In this document: piece after piece, positions 25,078 through 34,164 of the stretch | How positions within the stretch are numbered: position 1 is the first letter of the stretch | Layout of the letters: every line of letters starts with the position of its first letter | Origin: Sideroxydans sp. | GTDB lineage: Bacteria > Pseudomonadota > Gammaproteobacteria > Burkholderiales > Gallionellaceae | Length of the DNA: 43,938 nt | Direction of reading: 5' to 3' | NCBI GenBank assembly: GCA_028687425.1 | Contig: JAQUAD010000020.1 | Location: 1 to 43,938 of the forward strand | Position numbers and translations under genes: made by a program | Notes under the pieces: model-generated | Databases searched by the model: none | What the model saw: the letters and a program-made list of their open reading frames with translations, nothing else | Told to the model about the DNA's origin: nothing

Positions 25078-25806
25078 TCAGCTCTCCCAGGGGAATCTGG
25101 GCAAGCCCATCAACGCCTGCACCAGGCCTTGATTCCACGCTTCAGACAGTTCCTTGGCGAAGGGATCGTTCTCGGTGAGCGTCATGCGCTGACCGAAATC
25201 GAGTGCACCTTTGCGCAGGATGAGCAGGTCGATGGGCGGGCCGACGGTGAGGTTGCTGCGGGTGGTGGAATTCATCGACACCAGTGCGCAGCGGGCGGCG
25301 CGCTCTATCGGTGTGTCGCGTTTGATGATGCGGTCGAGGATGGGCTTGCCGTATTTCACTTCGCCGATCTGCAGGAAGGGATGGTCGTCCGATTCGTGGA
25401 TGTAGTTGCCCTGCGGGTAGATGAGCAGGGTCTCGGGTCGGTCGTTGCCGACCTGTCCACCGAAGATGAAGGTGGCTTCGAAATTGGTGTTGGCGGTGTC
25501 GCGCTCGGCATGCTGTTTCTGCACGCCGGCGCTGATGCTGGCGATGTAGTCGGCAGCGGCCAGCATGGTCGGCACGAACTGCAAGTTGACCGGTGCCGCG
25601 TTCTCGATGTCGCTCCAGATGCGTTTGACGACGGCTTGCGTGGTGGCGAGGTTACCCGCCGAAAGCAATACGAAGGAGCGTTCGCCGGGCCACACGAAGG
25701 AGTGCATCTTGGTGTAGGTGGAGATGTTGTCGAAGCCCGCGTTGGTGCGCGAATCGGAGCAGAACACCAGGCCTTCCTCGGTGTTGATGGCCACGCAATA
25801 TGTCAT
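25078..25806 (-). CDS. Anbu, bacterial proteasome-related peptidase
   Basis: 242 aa. The proteasome-type N-terminal-nucleophile layout is clear: MTYCVAI with Thr2 as the predicted nucleophile after Met removal, D18 in CSDSRTNAG and K33 in YTKMHSF, equivalent to the T1/D17/K33 triad. FVLLSAGNLATTQ is also typical. Anbu assembles into open helical rings and is linked genomically to alpha-E, ATP-grasp and transglutaminase genes, proposed to make or degrade a peptide-like product. Two of those partners lie directly upstream here. No transglutaminase gene is present. Confidence 0.9.
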   Translation of the reverse strand: MTYCVAINTEEGLVFCSDSRTNAGFDNISTYTKMHSFVWPGERSFVLLSAGNLATTQAVVKRIWSDIENAAPVNLQFVPTMLAAADYIASISAGVQKQHAERDTANTNFEATFIFGGQVGNDRPETLLIYPQGNYIHESDDHPFLQIGEVKYGKPILDRIIKRDTPIERAARCALVSMNSTTRSNLTVGPPIDLLILRKGALDFGQRMTLTENDPFAKELSEAWNQGLVQALMGLPRFPWES

Positions 25807-25834
25807 ATCGATACGATCATTTCAGGTTGTTAAA

Positions 25835-25853
25835 GCCGCCGCTTCGCGGCGGT
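25835..25853 (-). terminator. Hairpin between the alpha-E and Anbu genes
   Basis: GCCGCCGC-TTC-GCGGCGGT, a stable stem followed on the minus strand by CTTTAA. It could partly terminate transcription before the Anbu gene. Confidence 0.45.
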
Positions 25854-25886
25854 GCGTCTTTGGGCGCGCAACACTAACACGCGCTT

Positions 25887-26879
25887 TCATTGCTGGGCAA
25901 ACTCGATCTCTCCCTGCGCCTGAACGGACGGCACAACGCCGTCTTGCCAGGCATGGAAGTAATTCTGCAGCAGTGCATCGTGTATCTCACCCAACTGCAT
26001 CTGCACCACATCGATATACTCATGCAGCGCTACTGCATCGAGATTGTCCGTTGCATGCTGTGCGATCTTTAGCCGCAGCAAGGCGGTGAGCTGCTGCAAC
26101 TGTTGCGACTTCGGCATCAGCTTGAAGCTGCTTTCCATCTCGCTCAGGCAGTGCGCCACGCTGCGCGGGAAGCGCATGTCCTGCAACAGGAAGCGCACGG
26201 CGTCGTTGCTGCGCACATGCATGGAGACCAGACGGCGATATGTCTGGTAGGCCGACAGTGAATCGAGCGTGCTCATCCAGATGCGTTCCACCAGCGCTTC
26301 GCGCACCACGCTGTCGTCGGGGAAGCTGATGGCGGAATGCAGATCGAGGATGCGCGTGGTCATGTCGGCGCGTTCGACGTTGCGGCCGAGCTTGATGAGT
26401 TGATAAGCCTCGTCGTGCGGCATGGTGCCGGAGAACAGGCCGACGATAGCGTGGCGCTGCTGGATGATCTCGTTCAGCACCATGTAGCGTTCGCGCCGGC
26501 TCTGGCATGCCGCCTGCGCATTCTGCCGCACATACAGATACAGGCTGTTGATGCGTTCCCACATCTCGGCGGGCAACACTTCGCGCAGGGTGCGCGTGTT
26601 CTCGCGGGCATATTTCACGCAGGAGAAGATGGCGCTCGGGTTGCGCTCGTCCTCGATCAGGAAACGCATGGTCGCTTCCTCGTTCGCCTCCGGATAATGC
26701 TGCGCGAACAGATCGTCCAGCCCCGCGATCTCGACCAGATTCGTCCAACCGAAGGTGGCGCCATGCGGCAGGTCGAGCAGCACGTGCGTGGTGCTGTTGA
26801 TCAGGCGTGCGGTGTTCTCGGCGCGCTCCAGGTAACGCGCCATCCAGTACAGGTTCTCGGCTACACGGGCGAGCATCAT
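25887..26879 (-). CDS. Alpha-E domain protein
   Basis: 330 aa, almost wholly helical, starting MMLARVAENLYWMARYLERA, the alpha-E signature. LPHGATFGWTNLVEI, GTMPHDEAYQLIKLGRNVER and WMSTLDSLSAYQTYRRL are conserved regions. The start (ATGATG at 26879) overlaps the stop of the ATP-grasp gene. Alpha-E proteins always sit beside a circularly permuted ATP-grasp enzyme and are thought to act with it in peptide-bond formation. A much longer frame continuing through the ATP-grasp gene is a shadow. Confidence 0.9.
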   Translation of the reverse strand: MMLARVAENLYWMARYLERAENTARLINSTTHVLLDLPHGATFGWTNLVEIAGLDDLFAQHYPEANEEATMRFLIEDERNPSAIFSCVKYARENTRTLREVLPAEMWERINSLYLYVRQNAQAACQSRRERYMVLNEIIQQRHAIVGLFSGTMPHDEAYQLIKLGRNVERADMTTRILDLHSAISFPDDSVVREALVERIWMSTLDSLSAYQTYRRLVSMHVRSNDAVRFLLQDMRFPRSVAHCLSEMESSFKLMPKSQQLQQLTALLRLKIAQHATDNLDAVALHEYIDVVQMQLGEIHDALLQNYFHAWQDGVVPSVQAQGEIEFAQQ

Positions 26880-28324
26880 GCTGCGTCCTCCACGATCCAG
26901 GTGTCTTTGCTGCCGCCGCCCTGCGAGGAATTCACCACCAGCGATCCCTTGCGCATGGCGACGCGGGTAAGGCCGCCGGTGGTGGCGTACAGTTGGTCCG
27001 ATTGCAGCACGAAGGGCCGCAGGTCGAGATGGCGCGGTGCGAGTTTGCCGTCCACCAAGGTCGGCGCGGTAGAGATCTCCAGTGTGGGTTGCGCCATGTA
27101 GTTGCGCGGGTCCTTGCGGATCAGTTCGGCGAACTTGTCGCGCTCTTCCTGCGTCGCGCGCGGTCCGATCAGCATGCCGTAGCCGCCGGATTCGTTGGCC
27201 GGCTTCACCACCAGCTTGTCGAGGTTGGCCAGCACGTAGTCGCGCTGTTCGTCGATCATGCACAGGTAGCTGGGCACGTTGGCGAGTATGGGTTCTTCGT
27301 CCAGATAGTATTTGATGATCTGCGGCACGTAGGCGTACACCACCTTGTCGTCCGCCACGCCCGCGCCCGGCGCATTGGCGATGCCGACATTGCCCTTGCG
27401 CCAGGCACGCATCAGCCCCGGCGTGCCCAGCACCGAATCCGGGTTGAACACTTCGGGATCGAGGAAGGCGTCGTCGATGCGGCGGTAGATCACATCCACG
27501 CGCTGCAAGCCGGTGATGGTCTTCATGTACACGATGTCGTCCGCGCCCACTACCATGTCGCTGCCTTCCACCAGATAGGCGCCCATCTGCTGCGCGAGGT
27601 AGCTGTGTTCGAAATAGGCCGAGTTGTAGATGCCCGGCGTAAGCACGGCGATCACCGGCTGCTCGTTCTCGCGCGGCGAGAGCGCGGCCAGCGTCTGGTA
27701 GAGCTGGGTCGGGTAGTCGTCTACCGGCAAAATATTCGTGGTGCGGAACACTTCGGGGAAGATACGCTTCATGACCTGCCGGTTCTCCAGCATGTAGGAC
27801 ACGCCGGAGGGCACGCGCAGATTGTCTTCCAGCACATACACCGTGCCGTCCTTGTCGCGCACCAAGTCGGTGCCGCAAATGTGCGCCCACACCCCGAAGC
27901 GGGGCGTGATGCCCACGCATTGCGGACGGAAGTTGCCCGAACCTGCCAGCACCTCGGCGGGAAACACGCCGTCCTTGATGATCTGTTGTTCGTTGTACAA
28001 ATCGTTGATGAACAGGTTCAGCGCACGCAGGCGTTGCTTGAGCCCGGCCTGTATCGATTGCCATTCCTTGCGCCCCATCACCCGCGGCACCGGGTCGAAC
28101 GGCCACACGCGGTCGATGTTACCCGCCTCGCTGTATACGGTGAAGGTAATGCCCATGGCCATGATGGTGGCGTCCACCGCCTGCCGTCGCTTGGCCAGCT
28201 CGTCCTCGTGCAGCGAATTCATATAGTCGAACAAGGGCTGGGCTGCAGGGCGCGGCCTCAGTTCACGATCCAGCAGTTCATCGTAGGCGGAATGGGTGGC
28301 GTATTCGTCTCTGGCGAGTTCCAT
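26876..28324 (-). CDS. Circularly permuted ATP-grasp ligase (type 2)
   Basis: 482 aa. N-terminal FDEL/ARDEYAT region, then GRKEWQSIQAGLKQRLRAL, FNPDSVLGTPGLMRAWRKGN, VVKPANESGGYGMLIG (the ATP-binding glycine-rich loop) and a C-terminal YATTGGLTRVAMRKGSLVVN followed by SSQGGGSKDTW, all diagnostic. Predicted to ligate an amino acid or peptide to an acceptor using ATP. First gene of the ATP-grasp / alpha-E / Anbu / ArsC run on the minus strand, divergent from the TraB/GumN gene. The product of the pathway is not known. Confidence 0.92.
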   Translation of the reverse strand: MELARDEYATHSAYDELLDRELRPRPAAQPLFDYMNSLHEDELAKRRQAVDATIMAMGITFTVYSEAGNIDRVWPFDPVPRVMGRKEWQSIQAGLKQRLRALNLFINDLYNEQQIIKDGVFPAEVLAGSGNFRPQCVGITPRFGVWAHICGTDLVRDKDGTVYVLEDNLRVPSGVSYMLENRQVMKRIFPEVFRTTNILPVDDYPTQLYQTLAALSPRENEQPVIAVLTPGIYNSAYFEHSYLAQQMGAYLVEGSDMVVGADDIVYMKTITGLQRVDVIYRRIDDAFLDPEVFNPDSVLGTPGLMRAWRKGNVGIANAPGAGVADDKVVYAYVPQIIKYYLDEEPILANVPSYLCMIDEQRDYVLANLDKLVVKPANESGGYGMLIGPRATQEERDKFAELIRKDPRNYMAQPTLEISTAPTLVDGKLAPRHLDLRPFVLQSDQLYATTGGLTRVAMRKGSLVVNSSQGGGSKDTWIVEDAA

Positions 28325-28478
28325 GGCTTTGTTCTGTCAGTTTTCCTACAAAGCATTAAGCAAATAGCGTGCCAGCCCGTTTTGCGCGCTGGCCATATAT
28401 GAAGATTGACCCGGCTGTCGGGACAAACTACCGTGCGCCCTTGCCCCATGTTGCAGCATGGTCATTCAAGGAGGCCTC

Positions 28479-29444
28479 ATGTCCGATCTGTTCCGTAACG
28501 CATTGCTCGCCATATTGTTGTCTGCCAGTCCGCTGCTTGCCGCACCCCAGCCAACTGACTGCCCGCCTCCGCCCGCCCCTCCTACGCAGGAACAGATCCA
28601 GGACGCCATGCGCCACACCCGGGATCGCGGCTTCCTGTGGCGCATCAGCAAGGACGGGCACGACTCGTGGCTGTATGGAACGATACATGTCGCCAAGTTC
28701 GAGTGGATGTTTCCCGGCCCGGCTGTGATGAAGGCGCTCGATGGTAGCGACGTGCTGGCGCTGGAACTGGACATGATGGATGCCGATATCCGGCAGCGCG
28801 TGACGCAGGGCATGTCTGAGTTGTCATTGCCCGCCGACACGGCCTTGCCTGCCGCGCTGACTGCGCGGCTGCGCAAACAGGCCGATGCCAGTTGCATGCC
28901 TTACGACGCCATCGCCGCTTATCCGGGCGAGATGCAGCTGATCACCATCACCCTCATGAAAGCCAGACTGGACGGACTGGAATCCGCCTACGCCATCGAC
29001 GCTGTATTGTCCGGCATCGGGCATGCCGCGCAAAAAGAGGTGATCTCGCTGGAGACGCCGGAATCGCAGATCGCCACGCTGAAACAGGACGACGAGCAAG
29101 CGGCCATCAGCTACATGGAGACATCGCTCGAAGAAATGGAAACCGGCAAGGACCGCGAACAACTGCGCCGCATCGCAAAGATATGGGACGGATCGGACAG
29201 CGCGGAACTGGCGCGCTACGAATTATGGTGCGACTGCGTCAAGACACCGGAACAGCGCAAATTCATGCACAAGCTGCTGGACGAACGCAATCCCGCGCTG
29301 GCTGATAAAATCGATGCGCAGCACCGCAGCGGCAAGAAGATATTCGCCGCCGTCGGCAGTCTGCATATGTTCGGCGATGGCGGCCTGCCCGCATTGATGG
29401 CGAAGCGCGGCTACCGCGTACAGCAGATCGACTTCACCCGCTGA
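28479..29444 (+). CDS. TraB/GumN-family exported protein
   Basis: 321 aa. Signal peptide (MSDLFRNALLAILLSASPLLA), then the family motifs: GFLWRISKDGHDSWLYGTIH with the first conserved histidine, LALELDM, and near the C-terminus KKIFAAVGSLHMFGDGGLPA with the second. TIKI/TraB-type proteins are proposed metallopeptidases; no biochemical role is known for this clade. The ATG at 28479 follows AAGGAGGCCTC. Confidence 0.85.
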   Translation: MSDLFRNALLAILLSASPLLAAPQPTDCPPPPAPPTQEQIQDAMRHTRDRGFLWRISKDGHDSWLYGTIHVAKFEWMFPGPAVMKALDGSDVLALELDMMDADIRQRVTQGMSELSLPADTALPAALTARLRKQADASCMPYDAIAAYPGEMQLITITLMKARLDGLESAYAIDAVLSGIGHAAQKEVISLETPESQIATLKQDDEQAAISYMETSLEEMETGKDREQLRRIAKIWDGSDSAELARYELWCDCVKTPEQRKFMHKLLDERNPALADKIDAQHRSGKKIFAAVGSLHMFGDGGLPALMAKRGYRVQQIDFTR

Positions 29445-29465
29445 GCTGCACGAAGAACGTGCGAC

Positions 29466-29960
29466 TCAGGCGGCCTTCAGTTTCCCGCACAAGGATCGCG
29501 AAGCGGACATCTCCGGAAACTCCTCGTTGGCACTCTTTTCCCAGGCCGCAGTCGAGAGTCCCACCTTGATCAGATCCTCGCTGTCCACGCCGTGGAAGTG
29601 GTCGGTCATCCAATGTTTGAGGAAGTACAGCATGTCGAAATAGACAGGCAGATCATCCCGCAGGTGTTTCTTGTGCAGCAGGTCCAGATGTTCGAGCAGC
29701 TTGCGGTTCTCGTGCCGGTGCGCGTCCAGGTCCTTGTGCTGCAACTGCTCCAGCAAGCGTTCCTCCAGCGCGAAGTGCTTGCTGCAATAGTTCATCAATG
29801 CATCGAGGATATACACGATGGTGGTGTTGGCCTTGCGTTCGAAGGCGGCGATAAACAGGCAATTGAGCATGTTGACCAGCTCCTTGTGCTGTTCGTCCAG
29901 ATGACGGATGTTGACGCTGTATGCATCCTGCCATTCAAAGAATGTATTCCGGGTAGTCAT
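29466..29960 (-). CDS. Bacteriohemerythrin A of the pair, one ligand altered
   Basis: 164 aa: hemerythrin domain at about 8-130 plus a C-terminal extension (LIKVGLSTAAWEKSANEEFP) shared with its neighbour. Ligands seen: H25 (LDEQHKEL), HxxxE 62-66 and HxxxxD 121-126. The HxxxH helix reads DAHRHENRKLL: H81 is followed by N85 where the paralog has histidine, with an extra H83 between. The Shine-Dalgarno site AAAGGAGAACAC fixes the start at 29960. A sigma54 promoter lies at 30005-30019. Likely an O2 buffer or sensor expressed with nif; altered iron binding is possible. Confidence 0.9.
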   Translation of the reverse strand: MTTRNTFFEWQDAYSVNIRHLDEQHKELVNMLNCLFIAAFERKANTTIVYILDALMNYCSKHFALEERLLEQLQHKDLDAHRHENRKLLEHLDLLHKKHLRDDLPVYFDMLYFLKHWMTDHFHGVDSEDLIKVGLSTAAWEKSANEEFPEMSASRSLCGKLKAA

Positions 29961-30004
29961 GTGTTCTCCTTTCTGATCGCACATATGTAGATGGTTTTCA
30001 TGCA

Positions 30005-30019
30005 GCAAACATCATGCCA
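30005..30019 (-). promoter_or_regulatory. sigma54 promoter of hemerythrin A
   Basis: Reading leftward TGGCAT-GATGT-TTGC: GG and GC are spaced correctly and the -12 is about 45 bp from the start codon. Confidence 0.82.
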
Positions 30020-30086
30020 ATGGAACAACTCCGTCACTCACCGCCTGCGCAGCAAAGCAGAGCCGGATGCCCTGCAATGGCAAGCA

Positions 30087-30590
30087 TCAAGCCGCCTTCC
30101 ACAGCTCCCACCATTTCTTGGAGGCTGACATTTTGGCGAATTCCTCATTCGCGCTCTGTTCCCATGCCGCAGTCGAGAACCCCGCCTTGACCAGGTCGTC
30201 GCTGTACAGGATGTCCACGCCCTGGATGTGTTCCTTCAACCAGTGCTTGAGGAAACTCAGCATCTCGAAATAGATGGGCTTGTCTTCCAGCAGGTGTTTC
30301 TTGCAGAGTCGATCCAGCTGGTCCAGCAGCTTGCGATGCTCTTCCTTGTGCGCGGCGAAATCCTTGTATTTCGCCTGCTGCAGCAGACGCTCTTCCAGAG
30401 CGAAATGCGTCTGCGTATAACTCATCAGCGCATCGAGGATACCCGCGATCACCTTGTCTCCCTCGCGCTTGGATACCGCGATAAACAGGCGATTGAGGAT
30501 ATTGACCAGCTCCTTGTGCTGGTCGTCGATGGTCTTGATATTGACGCTGTATGCGTCGGTCCATTTGAAGAAGACTTCCTGGTTCGACAT
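30087..30590 (-). CDS. Bacteriohemerythrin B of the pair
   Basis: 167 aa, about 60% identical by eye to the downstream 164-aa protein over the whole length, so the two are a tandem duplication. All diiron ligands are present: H25, HxxxE 62-66, HxxxH 81-85 (AAHKEEHRKLL) and HxxxxD 121-126. The shared C-terminal tail (DLVKAGFSTAAWEQSANEEF) is not part of a minimal hemerythrin and may bind a partner. CAGGAGAACAC precedes the ATG. Its sigma54 promoter is at 30635-30649. Confidence 0.92.
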   Translation of the reverse strand: MSNQEVFFKWTDAYSVNIKTIDDQHKELVNILNRLFIAVSKREGDKVIAGILDALMSYTQTHFALEERLLQQAKYKDFAAHKEEHRKLLDQLDRLCKKHLLEDKPIYFEMLSFLKHWLKEHIQGVDILYSDDLVKAGFSTAAWEQSANEEFAKMSASKKWWELWKAA

Positions 30591-30634
30591 GTGTTCTCCT
30601 GAATTGATTGGTGCACAACTGCCCCCCTCATTCA

Positions 30635-30649
30635 GCAAGCATCATGCCA
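30635..30649 (-). promoter_or_regulatory. sigma54 promoter of hemerythrin B
   Basis: Reading leftward TGGCAT-GATGC-TTGC, differing by one base from the promoter of hemerythrin A and at the same distance from its start codon. No TGT-N10-ACA found nearby. Confidence 0.82.
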
Positions 30650-30670
30650 AGCACCCGTTACAAGGTTATT

Positions 30671-30689
30671 ACCATGCCATTGGCATGGT
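30671..30689. repeat. 19-bp palindrome upstream of hemerythrin B
   Basis: ACCATGCCA-T-TGGCATGGT, perfect except for the central base, 22 bp upstream of the sigma54 promoter. It is either an operator or the end hairpin of the nifF operon. Confidence 0.45.
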
Positions 30690-30765
30690 CTTGTGCGTCA
30701 AGCCGGACTGAAAATGCACAAAAACAGATCGCAGCGCATCCCGATGGTGCACTGCCGGACGGGGA

Positions 30766-31664
<899 letters not shown>

Positions 31665-31683
31665 TCATGGGTCCAGTTCTAAA

Positions 31684-32241
31684 TCAAACCGGGCCGCGAC
31701 CTGCGCGTGTCAGTTCCACAGTACGAGTCATCGCTTCGTCGAACGACACCTTGTCGCCCTTGGGCTTGTAGTCGCCCAGTGCCTTGTACACGGTCACGAT
31801 CTTGGTGGTCGGGGACTGTCCCTTGAAGTCGCCCTTGTCCAGCGCGGCCATGTCGATCAGCTCGTTCCAGATCAGACCTTCCTGCATGGAGATGGCGGTG
31901 AAGCTGTAGCCATCCTTCTCGATCACCAGCGGCTTGGCGATGTTCACCACGAACAGGATGATCATCACATTGTCGGCGAAGTCCGCCTTGTAGTAGTCGA
32001 GGATCTGCGGCAGCAATGCCAGGTCGTCCAGGCTGCCGACGTACATCTTGATCTTGTCGTTCTCTGCCAGCACCACGGTGTTCTTGATGGTGGACACGGG
32101 CGGCTTGCGGTGGCCCAGTGCATCGCCCACTTCGCCCAGTTCCAGCACGAGGTCGCCGCGATAGCCGGCGTAGTTGCCGTCACTCTCCTTGAAGTTCATG
32201 TTGAACAGCAGGCCTTTGGTTTCGTAGGTATCGAATAGCAT
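31684..32241 (-). CDS. Uncharacterised protein (185 aa) between rnfH and nifF
   Basis: No family recognised. Soluble, acidic, mixed alpha/beta: MLFDTYETKGLLFNMNFKES, GDLVLELGEVGDALG, NKIKMYVGSLDDLALLPQ-like helix, NVMIILFVVNIAKPLVIEKD and a C-terminal helix SFDEAMTRTVELTRAG. No cysteine motif, signal peptide or membrane anchor. Lying between rnfH and nifF on the same strand, it is expected to be made with the electron-supply system. It may be an assembly or regulatory factor; that is inference. Confidence 0.72.
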   Translation of the reverse strand: MLFDTYETKGLLFNMNFKESDGNYAGYRGDLVLELGEVGDALGHRKPPVSTIKNTVVLAENDKIKMYVGSLDDLALLPQILDYYKADFADNVMIILFVVNIAKPLVIEKDGYSFTAISMQEGLIWNELIDMAALDKGDFKGQSPTTKIVTVYKALGDYKPKGDKVSFDEAMTRTVELTRAGRGPV

Positions 32242-32426
32242 GGTTATGTTTCCTGAGGTTGGTTAAAGAAAAAAGTTATCACTCGATGAAGGTGCATATG
32301 ACCGTAGCGAGCGATTCGAGTGCAAGGCGCCCGGAACGGAGTGACGAGACATATCGTGTGAGATAGGCGAGGAAGCGAGTACCGCGCAACGCAGCAATCG
32401 ATTCGCGCAGTAGGTCAGGTGCGCCT
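32242..32426 (-). other. Spacer after rnfH
   Basis: 185 bp. A frame of 52 codons (32279-32437) overlaps the end of rnfH but lacks a good ribosome site. The sequence looks like a dispersed intergenic repeat, not a gene. No promoter recognised. Confidence 0.4.
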
Positions 32427-32705
32427 TCATTCTTCATCGTCACCGGCGAACACGCGTCTCGGCACGGTTGCCGGATCGGCAGTGATGGGACGATAGATCT
32501 CGACGCGGTCGCCCGGCTTGAGCTTGTCATCCAGCTCGGCCATCTTGCCGAAGATGCCCACCTTGTATTCCGCAAGGTCGATGTACGGGAACTTGCCGAG
32601 GATGCCGGACTGCTCGATGGCGAGCTGCACGGTGGCCTCTTCCGGCACTTCGATGCGTAGCCAGAGCTGGTTGACGGTTTCGGAATAAGCGATGCCGACT
32701 TGCAT
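32427..32705 (-). CDS. rnfH: RnfH, ubiquitin-fold Rnf-associated protein
   Basis: 92 aa with the RnfH pattern: MQVGIAYSETVNQLWLRIEV, then VQLAIEQSGILGKFPYIDL, YKVGIFGKMAELDDKLKPGD and RVEIYRPITADP (the conserved end). A beta-grasp fold protein of unknown mechanism found with rnf operons in nitrogen fixers. Between rnfE (158 bp upstream) and the 185-aa gene. Confidence 0.88.
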   Translation of the reverse strand: MQVGIAYSETVNQLWLRIEVPEEATVQLAIEQSGILGKFPYIDLAEYKVGIFGKMAELDDKLKPGDRVEIYRPITADPATVPRRVFAGDDEE

Positions 32706-32863
32706 TAGTACACCTCCACCAAGCGCTTACACGGCGTGGACATCGGCGTTGCGCGGTGCACGCAACCTTGCCCATCCACCCGATATGTACTGGCTATTGC
32801 GCGCGATGCACTTTGTATTCCAACTCGCATAAGCCCATTACTGAAGGTGTTCATTGCCATCTC

Positions 32864-33544
32864 CTAATTAGCGGCGGCGGCAGCAGCGGCCACCGCATCG
32901 GCACGTTCGGCGCGGCGGCGGTCATAGACACGCTTCGCAGCCAGCAGGAAGCCCAAGGCCATGAATCCGCCCGGCGGCAGGATCATCAGCAGAAAACCTT
33001 TGTAGTCGGGCACGATGGTTGTTTCGAGGAAGGCGAAGGCAGGCCCCAGCAGCAGATGCGCGTTGGCGAACAGCGTGCCGCTGCCCAGTATCTCGCGCAC
33101 ACCACCCAGCGCCACCAGCGCCAGCGTGAAGCCCATGCCCATCATCAGACCGTCCAGCGCCGCATCCGGCACCGAGTTCTTGGAGGCGAACGATTCGGCG
33201 CGGCCGAGGATGGCGCAGTTCACCACGATCAATGCGATGAACAGACCCAGCACCTTGTACAGCTCATGCGCCCAGGCGTTGAGGCTCATATCCACCAGCG
33301 TGACCAGTGTGGCGATCAACACGATGTAGACCGGGATGCGCACCTCGGGACTGATCAGGTGACGCACGCTGGACACGATGATGTTGGACATCAGCAGCAC
33401 GGCGGTACTCGCCAGTCCCATGCCCAGTCCGTTGGTGGCCGTGCTGGTCACCGCCAGCAGCGGGCACAGCGCCAGCATCTGCGCGAACACGACGTTGTTG
33501 TTCCACAGACCTTCTCGTGTGATGCGACCGTATTTCTCGTTCAC
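32864..33544 (-). CDS. rnfE: Rnf complex membrane subunit RnfE
   Basis: 226 aa, six membrane helices. Starts [20 protein letters not shown] with the typical [12 protein letters not shown] and a conserved Cys in the first helix; [16 protein letters not shown] carries the second Cys. RnfA and RnfE form the inverted pair that binds a [2Fe-2S] cluster in the membrane. Overlaps rnfG by 4 bp. C-terminus is Ala-rich. Confidence 0.95.
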   Translation of the reverse strand: MNEKYGRITREGLWNNNVVFAQMLALCPLLAVTSTATNGLGMGLASTAVLLMSNIIVSSVRHLISPEVRIPVYIVLIATLVTLVDMSLNAWAHELYKVLGLFIALIVVNCAILGRAESFASKNSVPDAALDGLMMGMGFTLALVALGGVREILGSGTLFANAHLLLGPAFAFLETTIVPDYKGFLLMILPPGGFMALGFLLAAKRVYDRRRAERADAVAAAAAAAN

Positions 33545-34164
33545 TTTTCACCTCCTGCTTCATCCAGCAGTTGCACCTTGTTCGCTTCGAAGAACTGCAG
33601 GCCTTCCTTCACCGCCTTCACCACCGCACGCGGTGTGATGGTGGCGCCGGCGAACTGGTCGAACACGCCGCCGTCCTTCTTCACCGCCCATTTGTCGATG
33701 GACGGTTCACCCAGCCACTTGCCGGTGAAGTTCAAGATCCAGTCGCTCTTGGCCGGTTCGATCTTGTCGCCCAGACCCGGCGTCTCGGCATGCTTGATCA
33801 CGCGCACACCGAGCAGCTTGCCTTCGCGCGACACACCCATCACACATACGATGGCACCGGAGTAGCCGTAACCGGTGATGCGATACACCACCGCTTCCAC
33901 CTTGCCCTTGTTGCGTGCACGCCAGGCCAGAACCTCGCCCTCGCCGCCCGGCAGGGTCACCGTATCCTTCAACAACTCGTTGTCATAACTACCCGGCAAT
34001 ACCTGCGTCAGCGATTGCTTGAGGTCGGCCTCTTCTGCCGCCTTGATGTCCGGCCCGGTCGCCAGCGAGGCGAAGGCCAGCGCGGCACTGGTGAGCAAAG
34101 CCACACTGCCCAGCAGCGATGCCTGATATCCGAGCTTGGTGCGCAGTTCTTCGAGTTTCATCAC
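33541..34164 (-). CDS. rnfG: Rnf complex flavoprotein subunit RnfG
   Basis: 207 aa. One N-terminal membrane helix (about 14-36), then a periplasmic FMN-binding domain with [11 protein letters not shown] and [15 protein letters not shown]. In AGAT the threonine (T175) is the predicted covalent FMN attachment site. Overlaps rnfD and rnfE by 4 bp each. Confidence 0.95.
   Translation of the reverse strand: MMKLEELRTKLGYQASLLGSVALLTSAALAFASLATGPDIKAAEEADLKQSLTQVLPGSYDNELLKDTVTLPGGEGEVLAWRARNKGKVEAVVYRITGYGYSGAIVCVMGVSREGKLLGVRVIKHAETPGLGDKIEPAKSDWILNFTGKWLGEPSIDKWAVKKDGGVFDQFAGATITPRAVVKAVKEGLQFFEANKVQLLDEAGGEK

Noticed and set aside
26880-28106. Long frame continuing the alpha-E gene upstream
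   Set aside because: It is a high-GC shadow of the ATP-grasp gene, which has clear family motifs in the other frame.
29960-30150. TGT-N10-ACA search upstream of hemerythrin A
   Set aside because: The only TGT found (in CTGTTCCC) has no ACA at the right distance.
32279-32437. 52-codon frame overlapping the end of rnfH
   Set aside because: Poor initiation context and repeat-like sequence.
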